Assembly: GCA_033398695.1 (NCBI GenBank)
Contig: CM065812.1
Coordinates: 137,026,858 to 137,090,857, forward strand
From: Orobanche coerulescens
Taxonomy: Eukaryota; Streptophyta; Magnoliopsida; Lamiales; Orobanchaceae
Length of the DNA stretch: 64,000 nucleotides
Direction: 5' to 3'
A program made the position numbers and the translations under genes. This document shows positions 54,957 to 64,000 of this stretch, in pieces. The notes beneath the pieces were generated by a model, which made no database searches, was not told the origin of the DNA, and saw only the letters and a list, made by a program, of their open reading frames with translations. How positions within the stretch are numbered: position 1 is the first letter of the stretch; each line of letters begins with the position of its first letter.

Positions 54957-55077
54957 GAAATCATTCAAGGTACTCGGATGGAGAACATAATTAGTACAGA
55001 AAAGGAAATGTCACAGCATCACTCTTGCCCATCGTCTGCATGCCGACCTGGTATCCACTCGTCTGCTCGCCTGGGAC

Positions 55078-55475
55078 CTGAAATACATGAAACGTACTTC
55101 CCCAAGTGGGATTAGTCATGGAATAGCTAGTGCAAATATATCGATTATGAAATAATATTTCTCGAATGATATAGTAAGCATAACATCAATTTCATCAAAC
55201 TCGAGACTAGTATTCCGGAATAACTAAAATCTCATATCATTTCATATTTCAAACATATACGTAATTAAACATGGATCGTACCAGAAGCAGCAACCCCTCA
55301 TAGGACACGCCGGCCCATCCCGGAGTGGTTAACCCAAAGATATTCATGGATCCCACCAGAAGCGATGACCCCTCAGACGACCCGTCAGCCTGTCCTGGAG
55401 TGAACATATACTCACACACAACATATATAGTTCACTTTCAAAGTCAAGAACATATAATCATAAATAAATACTTGC
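55078..55475 (-). other. Predicted LTR leader intron 1 of Ch5 (398 nt)
   Basis: Minus strand AAG|GCAAGTA donor, CTAAT with its A 34 nt from the end, TATTTCAG|GTCCC acceptor. Confidence 0.45.
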
Positions 55476-55750
55476 CTTCGAGACATATTTAAATCTAAAG
55501 AAAATGGTATTCAAGCTCGGTTGGTCAAAGAACGCACTTCTGGCCCTAAACGATTCGTAAGAAGTATGATAATCAACAATCAATACTCAATTCACAATAA
55601 GGAACTACCGAAACTCCACACACGATTCGTATAAAACAATATTCAATAAGATGGAGGGTGGACCACTTGCTCATATTGTAATATCCGTGATTTTCGATTT
55701 TCGGTAATTTTTTTTTGGCGGAAGTCTATCTTGGTAATTCTATTTTGACT

Positions 55751-56285
55751 GTTTCTTCATTTCGAGAGTGATTAATTCTACACTTTTTGTCATCTGAGTT
55801 CGTTTTCGTGTCGTTTTATTGAGTTCCGTGTTCTTAAGCGACTTTTCCGCACTTGACTTTGATTCTTGCGAATCTCGTCTGAAACTGTTGTTTCAAGTTT
55901 CTCGTAAGTTCATGTAACGTTGTTATATGTGTTGCGAGCTTTGGCTTAGTGTGTCGATCGTATATCGGGTATTTCGGACGTTTTGAGCCGTTTTTGTAAT
56001 TTCCCAAAGTTTGGGGACCGTTTCTTCATTTCGAGAGTGATTAATTCTACATTTTTTGTCATCCGAGTTCGTTTTCGTGTCGTTTTATTGAGTTCCGTGT
56101 TCTTAAGCGACTTTTCCGCACTTGACTTTGATTCTTGCGAATCTCGTCTGAAACTATTGTTTCAAGTTTCTCGTAAGTTCATGTAACATTGTTATACGTG
56201 TTGCGAGATTTGGCTTAGTGTGTCGATCGTGTATCGAGTATTTCGGACGTTTTGAGCCATTTTTGTAATTTCCCAAAGTTTGGGG
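55751..56285 (+). repeat. 269-bp tandem duplication in the Ch6 LTR
   Basis: Units 55751-56019 and 56020-56285, both starting GTTTCTTCATTTCGAGAG and ending CCCAAAGTTTGGGG, with only a few differences. Confidence 0.92.
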
Positions 56286-56489
56286 TAATTACTTTCCGTT
56301 GTCGAATCTTGAGCCTTCGGGTGGTTGGAATCGTGTGTTCTCTTAGCGCTTAGATTCGTCTTTGCGAGTAATTCCTAACTGTATCTTCTATTCATATTCA
56401 GGTTTGGGTTCAGGGTTGTCCGGGCCGTCAGAAGTGGCCACGGCCGAGTCACGGCCGCACCTTGTGGAGCAGGTACTGGCCTGGCCGAG

Positions 56490-56795
56490 TTACGACCGTA
56501 AGGTGCCGGTTACGGCCGTAAGTGATCGGCAGTCACAAGCTGGATGAAGGCCGGTTACGGCCGTAAGGCGTGATGGTTACGGCCATACGATGCTGGTTAC
56601 GGCCGTAAGAGGGTTCCGGTTACGGCCGTAGTGACTCGACAAATTTCATTTAGTGGCCTGGGACATTCGGTTACGGACATAAGGCTATGCTGATTACAGC
56701 CGTAAGGATCGACATTTGCGTACGCAAGGCTTCGGCCATTGCGTGCGCTATCGGCAGTTGACCGAGTTATGGCCGTAAGGCACTGCCGGTTATGG
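56490..56795. repeat. TTACGGCCGTAA palindrome cluster, Ch6 LTR
   Basis: Sites at 56490, 56510, 56555, 56577, 56597, 56620 and several decayed ones to about 56793, ending about 20 bases before TATATA. Confidence 0.88.
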
Positions 56796-57739
56796 TCGTA
56801 ACTCTGCCGGCCATATATAGGCCTGGGCTCAGTCAGACCTTATTTTTCACCCTCCTTCCTTATTTTGCGGCGGCTGGCGATGGGAGACTCGGGAACTTGA
56901 GTTTTTTGTCTGGCTCTAACGAATTCCAAGGCATTTTGGAAGATTCTTGTTGATTATATCATCATCCAATCCGTGTTCTTCATCGAATCAAGGTATTTTT
57001 CTTGAATCCCTAGAATTGACTTTTTGGGGAGTTTTGTTCTTGATCTTGTTTTCATCCGATTTTTGATGAACCGATTATTGTTTAATGATGTTGTTAAACA
57101 TATCCTATGGATTGTATATCCATATTTCGGTTTGGAATTCCATTTTCATGTTTTGGTCGGTCGATTCGTGTTCTTGGCCGTTTTGTGGGAAACCCTTGAA
57201 CTTTCGTCGTTTGTTCCTTGAATTCAACGACTTTAGGTCATGCTATGGAATTCATTTTAATTGTTGTTATTGTTGTTCGTAGTTTATTGTCGTGGGTTAG
57301 CGTTTGGTGGAGTCGGCGGGTTCGTAGTCGGTTCGTGCCAACCTACTTCGGTCGATTCTTCGCGTTGTGGTTATTCGAGGCAAGTACCTTGTCCAAACAT
57401 TTCTTGTTTTATGGACATGATGATCGGTGATCGTCTAAATGTGTTTGTTTGGTTGTTTGAAATGAACTTTCAAAATATTCAGTTAGCCTCGTCAAAGGCT
57501 CTCTTTCAAAACCATGTGTATTTTGTGATTGATATGATTCGTAAAGATTATGTGAACCCTATGAATATGCTTGGTGTTGTTGTTGCACTTTGATAATATA
57601 TATGCATATATTATCTCATTTTGGTACGTTGTGATTTGACAATGGTGTCGTGATTTGTGTTTGTTGCCTTTGGGTGAATTGTTTGGATATCCTTGGTGTG
57701 ATATATTATTTGTGTGAATGTGTGGATATGGTTGAAGGT

Positions 57740-58175
57740 CTACGGTGACACATGGCATGTGATCATGTGGTCAGGATGCAATAAGTGATTGATCCAACCG
57801 TGAGAGCCTAAGACAATCTACGGCGACACATGGCTTGTGATCATGTGGTCAGGATGCAACAAGTAATTGATCCAACCGTGAGATGATAAGACCTGTGGTG
57901 ACATATGGCATGCAATCATATGGTCAGGAGACAAAAAGTGATTGATCCAACCGTGATATGACGTGACATGTGTTCACGGTGTTATGTGTATGATTGTGAA
58001 TATGTTTTGCTCACCTCGAGAGGGTCTTGCGAGGCCTCAAGGGAATCCAATGGTATAGCCCTGGATTCACCAGTTGGTGTGTATATGATTTGTGAATGTA
58101 TTTTGCTCACCTCGGGAGGGTCCTGCGAGGCCTCGAGGGAATCCAATGGTATAGCCCAGGATTCACGAGTTGGTG
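57740..58175 (+). repeat. Two sets of tandem repeats downstream of the Ch6 donor
   Basis: Three units of about 75 bp (57740-57960, containing GATTGATCCAACCGTGA) and two of about 90 bp (58009-58175, containing GGAATCCAATGGTATAGCCC). Confidence 0.85.
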
Positions 58176-59102
58176 TTGTATTTGTGTGAACAATATTTGC
58201 GTATCTTGGGTGATTATGTTGTGTTGATTTTATGTCCGTCGAGTGCACGTGACGTGGATTTTAACCATATGTATTGTTGTTGGTTTTCTATTTGCGAAAA
58301 CAAAATATTTTGGCTGTGACCCCTGTTAATTTTTGGAAAGAGAAGGATTCGATAATCCTAAATTGTTTTCTATTAAAACTCCTGATGGCTTATTAAACCA
58401 TTTTGTAAATTGTTTCTCTTGAATTGTGAACTTTCGGTTTTGGAATGTTTTACCTAAACTCTCGCTTCGGGAAGTATTTTTCGTTGTGTTCGAATCTTGG
58501 AGGATTTCCTGGTTATTATTATTCTTGGATCTTGAATTGTATGACTCGTATTTGCACTTTGTGCTTGCACTAGCAAAATAATGGAATTTTTCTAACCCCC
58601 AAGTAATCGGTGTAATATCCGCAAATTCGATTTCCGGTAATTTTCATTTTCCGGCGGAGGTCCGCTTCGACAACTCGCTTGTCGCTGTTTTGGAATTCTG
58701 AACCTATTTTGTTCTTGGAGTTTCTCCGCTTAGACGGGTCTCGATGATGTTTTTACGTAATTCCATCTTGTGTTATATTTTGTCTCATGTGAATTTGTCT
58801 CTCGTTAAACTCGTTCGATTTTGTCATTTTCTTACTTCCATGAGTTCGTATGATTGAGTAGAGCATGTTGTGAGTTTCGTATTGTTAATCCGACGTTGTG
58901 TCGTGATTTTCAGATGTTTGGGCCGTTTTTGTAACTTCCTAGAAATTTAGGGAATTTGTTCCTTGTTCGACCTTGGTTGTGTACCTCAGATCGTTTTGGG
59001 GTTCCGTACTTCCATTTCGTGTTATTGTTGCCCAAATATCGATTCCTATTGCTTTTATTCTCTTTAGGATCTTTTTCGTCATTTTGGGACCCGAGGGGGT
59101 GT

Positions 59103-59425
59103 GAGCCGCGGCACAAGGATTGTGCGCGCGGCACACATACTACCCGATTGTTGGCCGAGGCATGCCGTGTGCCGCGGCACAAGGATTGTGCGCCGCGGCA
59201 CACAACAGTCGAGTGCCGCGCACACTTGTCCGGCCGCGGCACACCCGTGTGGCACTGCCGGCTAAAACCTCTGCACCGCGTGCCCGCACGATCCCGGCAG
59301 CTGCGGCACATGCCGAGTCCGAGCCGCGGCACACTCCGAATGAGCCGCGACACATCGAGCGGTCAACCGACCACCGGCGCAACTTGCCCCGTGCCGCGCC
59401 TGATTAGCTGAGCCGCGGCACACAA
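59103..59425. repeat. GTGCCGCGGCAC-type palindrome cluster, Ch7 LTR
   Basis: About ten GCCGCGGCAC words, several missing one or two bases (GCGCGGCAC). Ends just before CTATAACT. Same word as Ch2. Confidence 0.85.
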
Positions 59426-59990
59426 TGCGGTCAGCGCTATAACTGGGTGTTTTCAGCGAAGTTTCGCTCATTTCCTCCTTTTCTTCCACCGTGCGCGAGA
59501 GAGAGAGGGTTGTGAGGGGGATTTCTTCTCCATCCACCCTTTTGATTGTGTGTTTTTCTTCATCTTCCTTCGATCGTGTAGCTCGGATTGTGGATCTAGC
59601 ACGTGTTCTCCGGATTATAGGGTTTGTATCTTCTAGAGGTAAGATCTCTTATACCCTAGTACGATTTTTTGGGGAGGGTTTGGTGGTGATCTTGTGTTTT
59701 AATCCGAATTAACCGATATTGTTGTTAGATTTTGATAGTACTCTCGTGACCCTTGGCTTTCTTGTTTTTGGTTGGGATGAAATCCCGTTAGTTCACCGTT
59801 AACCGATTTCAATTCCCTACGCACTCTTGGTGTTCGATAAATTGTCCCAACGGGTAGAACTAGGAGGGATTTCTTCGTATTCTTGATGTGAGATTGATTG
59901 TATATCATTATTGTGTTAGGGTCGGATTTGAGAGGATTGTTCGGACCGGAACCTATTCCTTCGTCGTCTCCTTCGCGTCGTATTACCAAG

Positions 59991-60241
59991 GCAAGTACCT
60001 CGATATACGAATTGTAACTGCGTGAAATCATTGTTGTCGAAGTGTATGAGTTTATATGGAGGTATATATATATATGTGTTTATATATATAGTCACATGTT
60101 AAATATATGTATGTATATACATATATTAATATATATGTTTATGTCGGTAATCGACGAGTGTTGAATTCTACCATTAGTTGACGTACTCAACTTGGATTGA
60201 TGGGCGAACTATAGTTATTCATATAATATAGTGAGGTTATA

Positions 60242-60278
<37 letters not shown>

Positions 60279-61554
60279 ATATATATAAATGTGTATATAT
60301 TCGGTTGAGTCGCAACATAGAGATATATGTGCGGTGTTGATTGGGTTTGATTGATAACGTGTGTGTTATTGTTTATTTGTGTGGATATGGACTGGCGGAG
60401 AAATTGTGTGACTTGATGTACCGAGTTGAAAATTTTTGGTGACAATTGTCCGTGTGCTTGATGTTTGAACAATGTGGATACTTGTTGTGAGAAACGTCAT
60501 ATCCGGGAACCTCTGAGGGCGGGGCGGTGTACTCCGGCCTGGTGTACGCTGCAATGTGCGGCTCCATATGGGTGGTGAACGCCGGTGTCACCTAATGCGC
60601 GTGCAAGGGGCGGCTCTTGCGGGAGTGACGCCGGTGCGGTGACATGTTCAAGGAGCGGCCGACATAGTGGAGTGAACGCCGGTGCAGTGTGTGTGGAGGC
60701 GCTGGCGAGCTTATTGGTTACGGGTATTTGAGTGATAGCTAAGACCCCGATACCGAACGATGTTCGTATCTCAAATTCTTTCAACTCACTTTTAATGTTT
60801 GTCTTGATTCAGACCGCAATCCGTGTTTTTGAAAGCTTGTTTCAAATTGTTTTTAAAGCGTTGGTATCAGGGTTAGTTAACCACGGAGGTTTGTGAAATC
60901 TCAGGGTTAATTAATCGGGGTCTTGAGCGGGATATGTCGAATGAGAGTTACGTACCTTTGATTGTATTGTGGTGCTATTCTCGTGTATTGGGTCGAGGAC
61001 CACGTGGGATGTTGAGATGATTGGTTTCGTGATGATGTTATTTGGAATGGGTTGAGAACCCCGTGAGATGTTGTAATGATTTCGTTGTGACGGTGTTCTA
61101 TAAATTGGGTCGAGAACCCCAAATAAGTTGACTTGGTTTTTGTGTAATCGTTTTCCATACGTTGGGTCAAGGACCCGAGAGTTTTGAAATTATTTCCAAA
61201 AGTATTCCCATTCGATTTTAAAAACCCCTAAACGGCCCGAATAATAATGTTTGCAAACTATCTTATCAAAATACTTTTCCTTTTTACAAAAGGGATCTTC
61301 CTGACTCCTTGGGCTCGTTTAAAGTTTCTTGAATGTTATTTTCCGTAAGGAGAATGCGACTATGTGATTACCTTTCACCTTGTGTATGCGAGTGTCATTC
61401 TGTCCGTTGTGGGAATGTATGGTTTGTGTTAAGGCTTCACGGCGGTTGAATTTTGTGTTATTCTTGTTTGTATATCTTGTATATTATGTACTTGCACTAG
61501 CAAAATTCCGGTTGCTAACCCCGAGTTTCGGGGTGGGTGCTGTTATGCGCTCAG
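59991..61554 (+). other. Predicted LTR leader intron 1 of Ch7 (1564 nt)
   Basis: Exon CCAAG, donor GCAAGTACC, CTAAC with its A 36 nt from the acceptor GCTCAG|TTTTGG. Confidence 0.45.
60247..60288. repeat. TA-rich microsatellite
   Basis: Slightly interrupted TA run inside the predicted Ch7 intron. Confidence 0.85.
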
Positions 61555-61941
61555 TTTTGGCGGCTCGGGAGCGATCACGGGATTAGCTTGGAAGGAGATG
61601 GAAGACGACGATGCTAATCACACCAGTCGAGTCTTTTCTTTTGTTTCATTTTGGTCGGTATTTTCTTTGTCGTTTGAGTATTCACCCTTGCATGGGTGTA
61701 GTTATCGATTTTTAAATTGAGTTGTCATTCTTTTCTGTGTTCAAGTTTATTGTTGTCATTGTTGTATGAATGTCGTTAGTTTATGAATTGGTTTAAGACC
61801 TTGTCGGTCTACTTTGTATTAAATTTCGACCCCAGTCGGTCAATCTTTGAGTAGTCTTTTGGAGTTTAGCTTGGTGGATCCTTGTGATAAGGGTCTACGG
61901 CGTGTGACATTCCCGGTCGTATTCTGGGGGTGTTACATTTA

Positions 61942-61953
61942 TGGTATCAGAGC
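61942..61953 (+). promoter_or_regulatory. Ch7 primer binding site
   Basis: TGGTATCAGAGC, exact, 4 bases after the LTR. Confidence 0.92.
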
Positions 61954-62069
61954 TTAGGTTTGCGAAAAACCTAGGCCGTTGGGTCAAGTCCATGTCTTGT
62001 GTAAGTCGCGCGCATCAGAGTCGTGATTAGTATCGTGGTTCCAACATCATCTTCCGGCAATCCGTGATG

Positions 62070-63035
62070 GTAAGCCTCCCGATCGTAAGTCCCCTTATAT
62101 ACGTATTTGATTACATTGTGCTAATATGCTTAATGTGAACTAGGAATTGGAACTTATTGGTGATATTATCGTTTTAGGATATAACATGCGCAAGCGGTCC
62201 GAGCATAAATAGTTACGTAGTATGCTTCGGAAGTCGAGCATGTTTATCTGTTTCAGTACTTTATTAGAATGAATTTACGAATGATAACGTTATCCACCGC
62301 ATGAGTATTTTAAGATGGTTTTTGTTATCTTGCAAACCGAGTTTTGATATTTTGGTCTTGCATATTTTGATAGTATTCTTATGACGGTATTTGATATTTC
62401 ATAAATGACTTTTGTGAGTATTTGAGAATGTTACCGACTTCGGCCTTTTTGGCATTTAGATCATTTTTTAAGGAATTTTTGCACAGTGGGTTCGGCACGG
62501 CCCACGGCTATAGTATCTCGAATATTTTAAAGCAATGCTTTGAAATTTTCTATCATTGTGTAAAGCAATGATTTAATACCGTCATGTTTTATTGTCACGT
62601 ACCTCTTTGTAAATGTATTCTAATATTAATTTTTTAATAAGATGAAATATTTTCAAAATTTTGATATTTGTGACTCAACATTTTGAAATATTTCAAATTA
62701 GTTACGAATTAATTTTCGATTTCCTTTTTTTTCTTTTATTCATCACTCGTAAATAATTTTTAGAGTCATTATGTAAACTTCCTCTTCCGAAATAAAAGAC
62801 AATGTTTACAAGTCTTGGGCGCAACGTGACTAGCCCCTTTTTCAAAAATTTATTTTCATTAAGTGCATACATATAATGATCGTCCTCGTCGAGGAACTCG
62901 AACTTGACTTCATAAAACTTTATGCTTTACGATAGTACCGTTATTCTCAGGATGCTAACTAAAACTCGGGTTGATAATTGTGGTATATTGTACGTCTGAT
63001 AAACTAATACTGTTGATCGGTGTTATCCGTATTAG
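62070..63035 (+). other. Predicted leader intron 2 of Ch7 (966 nt)
   Basis: Donor GATG|GTAAGCC at 62070 (or GTAAGT at 62085), acceptor CCGTATTAG, then t-ATG of gag at 63037. It accounts for the roughly 1-kb stretch between primer site and gag, in which I see no gene. Confidence 0.4.
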
Positions 63036-63036
63036 T

Positions 63037-63489
63037 ATGTCAAGCCACGGCGGACGTGGACGTGATGATGGAAATGGAAGCGGCAAGGTGGTTCGTACAA
63101 CCACGATCCACGCTACGGTGAAGGAGTATCTAGATCAAACGATATCCTATGAAATCTCCTCAGTGGTCGAGCCCTCGAGCGAAGCAAAGAGACCGAGGGT
63201 ATCGGGAAAATTTCTGGGCGGTGAGGAGACTAAGGCTCCCAAGCCCTTACGTTGTTCGAAAGCGTCATCTTCGCGGTCGGGAGTGAACGCTGGAAATCCC
63301 AAACCAGCATCGGTGACTCGCGGTAAGAAGAGGAGATGTTTCAACTGTAACTGTCAGGGACATGTTCGCGCAAATTGTCCCTCTCCACTCTTGACTTGTT
63401 ACCGGTGTGGGTGTGAAGGTCATCGGGAGAAACACTGTGAGACAGTTTCCGAATTGGCAAAGAATGCCGCCCTGAGAGAGCAGAGCTAG
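63037..63489 (+). CDS. gag: Ch7 internally deleted gag: GR-rich start fused to zinc-knuckle end (150 aa)
   Basis: Starts MSSHGGRGRDDGNGSG, like the gag start of its relatives, then jumps to the C-terminal part of gag (TVKEYLDQTISYEISSV aligns with LKDYQSRALAYDMSVT of Ch2). It continues with a basic stretch and two intact CCHC knuckles (CFNCNCQGHVRANC, CYRCGCEGHREKHC). The capsid core, normally about 200 codons, is missing, yet the frame is open to a TAG at 63487-63489. It could make an RNA-binding nucleocapsid-like peptide; whether it is expressed is unknown. The acceptor-like AG one base before the ATG supports this start. Confidence 0.6.
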   Translation: MSSHGGRGRDDGNGSGKVVRTTTIHATVKEYLDQTISYEISSVVEPSSEAKRPRVSGKFLGGEETKAPKPLRCSKASSSRSGVNAGNPKPASVTRGKKRRCFNCNCQGHVRANCPSPLLTCYRCGCEGHREKHCETVSELAKNAALREQS

Positions 63490-63682
63490 TGACTGGAGAA
63501 TGTCCCGAAACCCTATGTTTCCTTCTGAAGAGCCTAACATGGGAGGATGAATATTTTGCTCTATGTCCTAATTGTTGCTGTTTTGAACAATCGTGACTTT
63601 GATCGTTCTTCATTTCATTGCTCTATATTTCCAACTCTTGTGTTCTAAGTTTGGGATCGAAATACCTTTTAGTATGGGGAAG
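63490..63682 (+). promoter_or_regulatory. Ch7 pol-end remnant and polypurine tract
   Basis: TAAGTTTGGGATCGAAAT near 63647 is the decayed stop-codon hairpin of Ch1-Ch3; AGTATGGGGAAG (63671-63682) abuts the LTR start. Confidence 0.65.
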
Positions 63683-64000
63683 TGTATTACCCGTACTTTC
63701 CTTGGTATTTTCGGCATTGTATGATTTTTCATTGTTGGTAACTCAATTTTGATCCTCTCGACGATTTTAAACTATCTTGTTCTCCTTAGCCTGCCGTCCT
63801 CCGAACGAATTTCGGAGCTGTTTTGTTAAAACCCGTGAATTATTGTGGTCTTTCCATATCTGAACCTAATTCTTGCAAATTTTGTTCGGAACTATTATTC
63901 CCACGCGTGCATTTGACACTTCCGAATGTGTTATGAACTTGGATTGTGGTTGGTTGAGCTCGAAACATGATTTTCAGGACGTCTGAATTATTTTGTGAAT
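63683..64000 (+). repeat. Start of an LTR at the right edge
   Basis: TGTATTACCCG start directly after a purine tract. Not clearly alignable with the Ch7 5' LTR apart from a GATTTTCAGG phrase. Continues beyond the window. Confidence 0.6.

Larger units (their letters stand above)
54712..55676 (-). mobile_element. Ch5: chromovirus LTR fragment
   Basis: Minus strand ends GGGGGCGTTACA at 54712. It contains GCAAGTA at 55475, a 2-unit repeat (55271-55405), CTAAT 55115-55111, TATTTCAG to 55078 and a 16-bp palindrome (54941-54956). Its 5' part is missing: the Ch6 LTR begins at 55677. No primer site follows at the left, so it was a solo LTR or is truncated. Confidence 0.8.
55677..58610 (+). mobile_element. 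Ch6: chromovirus LTR, interrupted by Ch7
   Basis: Starts TGTAATATCCG. Modules: 269-bp duplication (55751-56285), TTACGGCCGTAA cluster (56490-56795), TATATAGGCCTGGGC at 56813, AG|GCAAGTA at 57380, tandem repeats (57740-57960 and 58009-58175), CTAAC 58592-58596. Ch7 begins 14 bases later, before the expected acceptor, so the LTR end is off the right side. The TATA to donor region is clearly homologous to Ch4. Confidence 0.83.
58611..61937 (+). repeat. Ch7 5' LTR (3327 bp)
   Basis: TGTAATATCCG ... GGGGGTGTTACA. Modules: GTGCCGCGGCAC-type cluster (59103-59425), CTATAACT at about 59437, AG|GCAAGTA at 59991, repeats of TTGGGTCRAGGACCC (60986-61180), CTAAC 61515-61519, acceptor GCGCTCAG to 61554. 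The region before the palindromes is homologous to the Ch2 LTR. Confidence 0.87.
58611..64000 (+). mobile_element. Ch7: deleted chromovirus derivative with gag remnant only
   Basis: LTR (58611-61937), primer site, leader, short gag-like ORF, a remnant of the pol end, purine tract (63671-63682) and a second LTR start (63683). All of protease to chromodomain is missing. The two LTR starts are not alike (TGTAATATCCGCAAATT against TGTATTACCCGTACTTT), so the element is a recombinant, or the right LTR belongs to a different copy. Confidence 0.75.

Overview
This window is intergenic heterochromatin of a large plant (angiosperm) nuclear genome. About 90% of it is LTR retrotransposon, nested several layers deep. 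The evidence is diagnostic: plant initiator-Met tRNA primer sites, Ty3/gypsy chromoviruses with a C-terminal chromodomain (Tekay/Del type), a Sirevirus-type Ty1/copia element with an envelope-like third ORF, TATA-box promoters and AATAAA signals. There is no sign of bacterial, organellar or viral replicon sequence. I use local names: Ch1-Ch7 are chromovirus copies and Co1-Co3 are copia-type or other non-chromovirus LTR copies.

Layout. 1-1392: 3' end of an LTR element (Co1). 1393-2613: host block A with one small secreted-protein gene (1646-1885). 2614-25299: Ch1 on the minus strand, arranged right to left as LTR, gag, pol, LTR, truncated second gag, and split by the 12-kb Sirevirus Co2 (9203-21176, 5-bp target duplication). 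25300-26112: spacer. 26113-47440: host block B, a second copy of the small gene, broken in its coding region by Ch2 (26506-35141, plus strand, target duplication CTCAG) and in its 3' flank by Ch3 (35472-46289, minus strand, target duplication TAATC). 48437-50762: Co3, a copia gag remnant plus 3' LTR, sitting in the leader of Ch4 (50763-53731, minus). 53732-54711: AT-rich spacer with a possible hAT end. 54712-55676: Ch5 LTR fragment. 55677-58610: Ch6 LTR, interrupted by Ch7 (58611 to the window edge), an internally deleted gag-only derivative.

No retroelement here looks autonomous. Every gag-pol has stops, frameshifts or deletions. The only gene that looks potentially intact is the 79-codon secreted-protein gene.

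The most interesting signal lies in the LTRs. All the chromovirus LTRs, although strongly diverged, share one modular plan: TGTAAT start, a cluster of family-specific 12-bp CpG palindromes, a TATA box directly after it, a conserved AG|GCAAGTA block that looks like a GC-type splice donor, family-specific tandem repeats, a CTAAC branch-point-like site, a CAG acceptor, a U5 palindrome, and GGGTGTTACA. A second intron-like unit (GTAAGT ... AG|tATG) ends one base before the gag start codon in most families. The copia LTR of Co3 carries the same palindrome (TAGCGCACGCTA) as chromovirus Ch1, in the same place just upstream of its TATA box. These point to a spliced leader and to a shared, possibly horizontally exchanged, promoter module. 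Separately, paired LTR copies differ repeatedly at CAG/CTG sites in a patterned way (CTG to TCG, CAG to CGA), which may be an assembly artefact and could explain part of the frameshifts.
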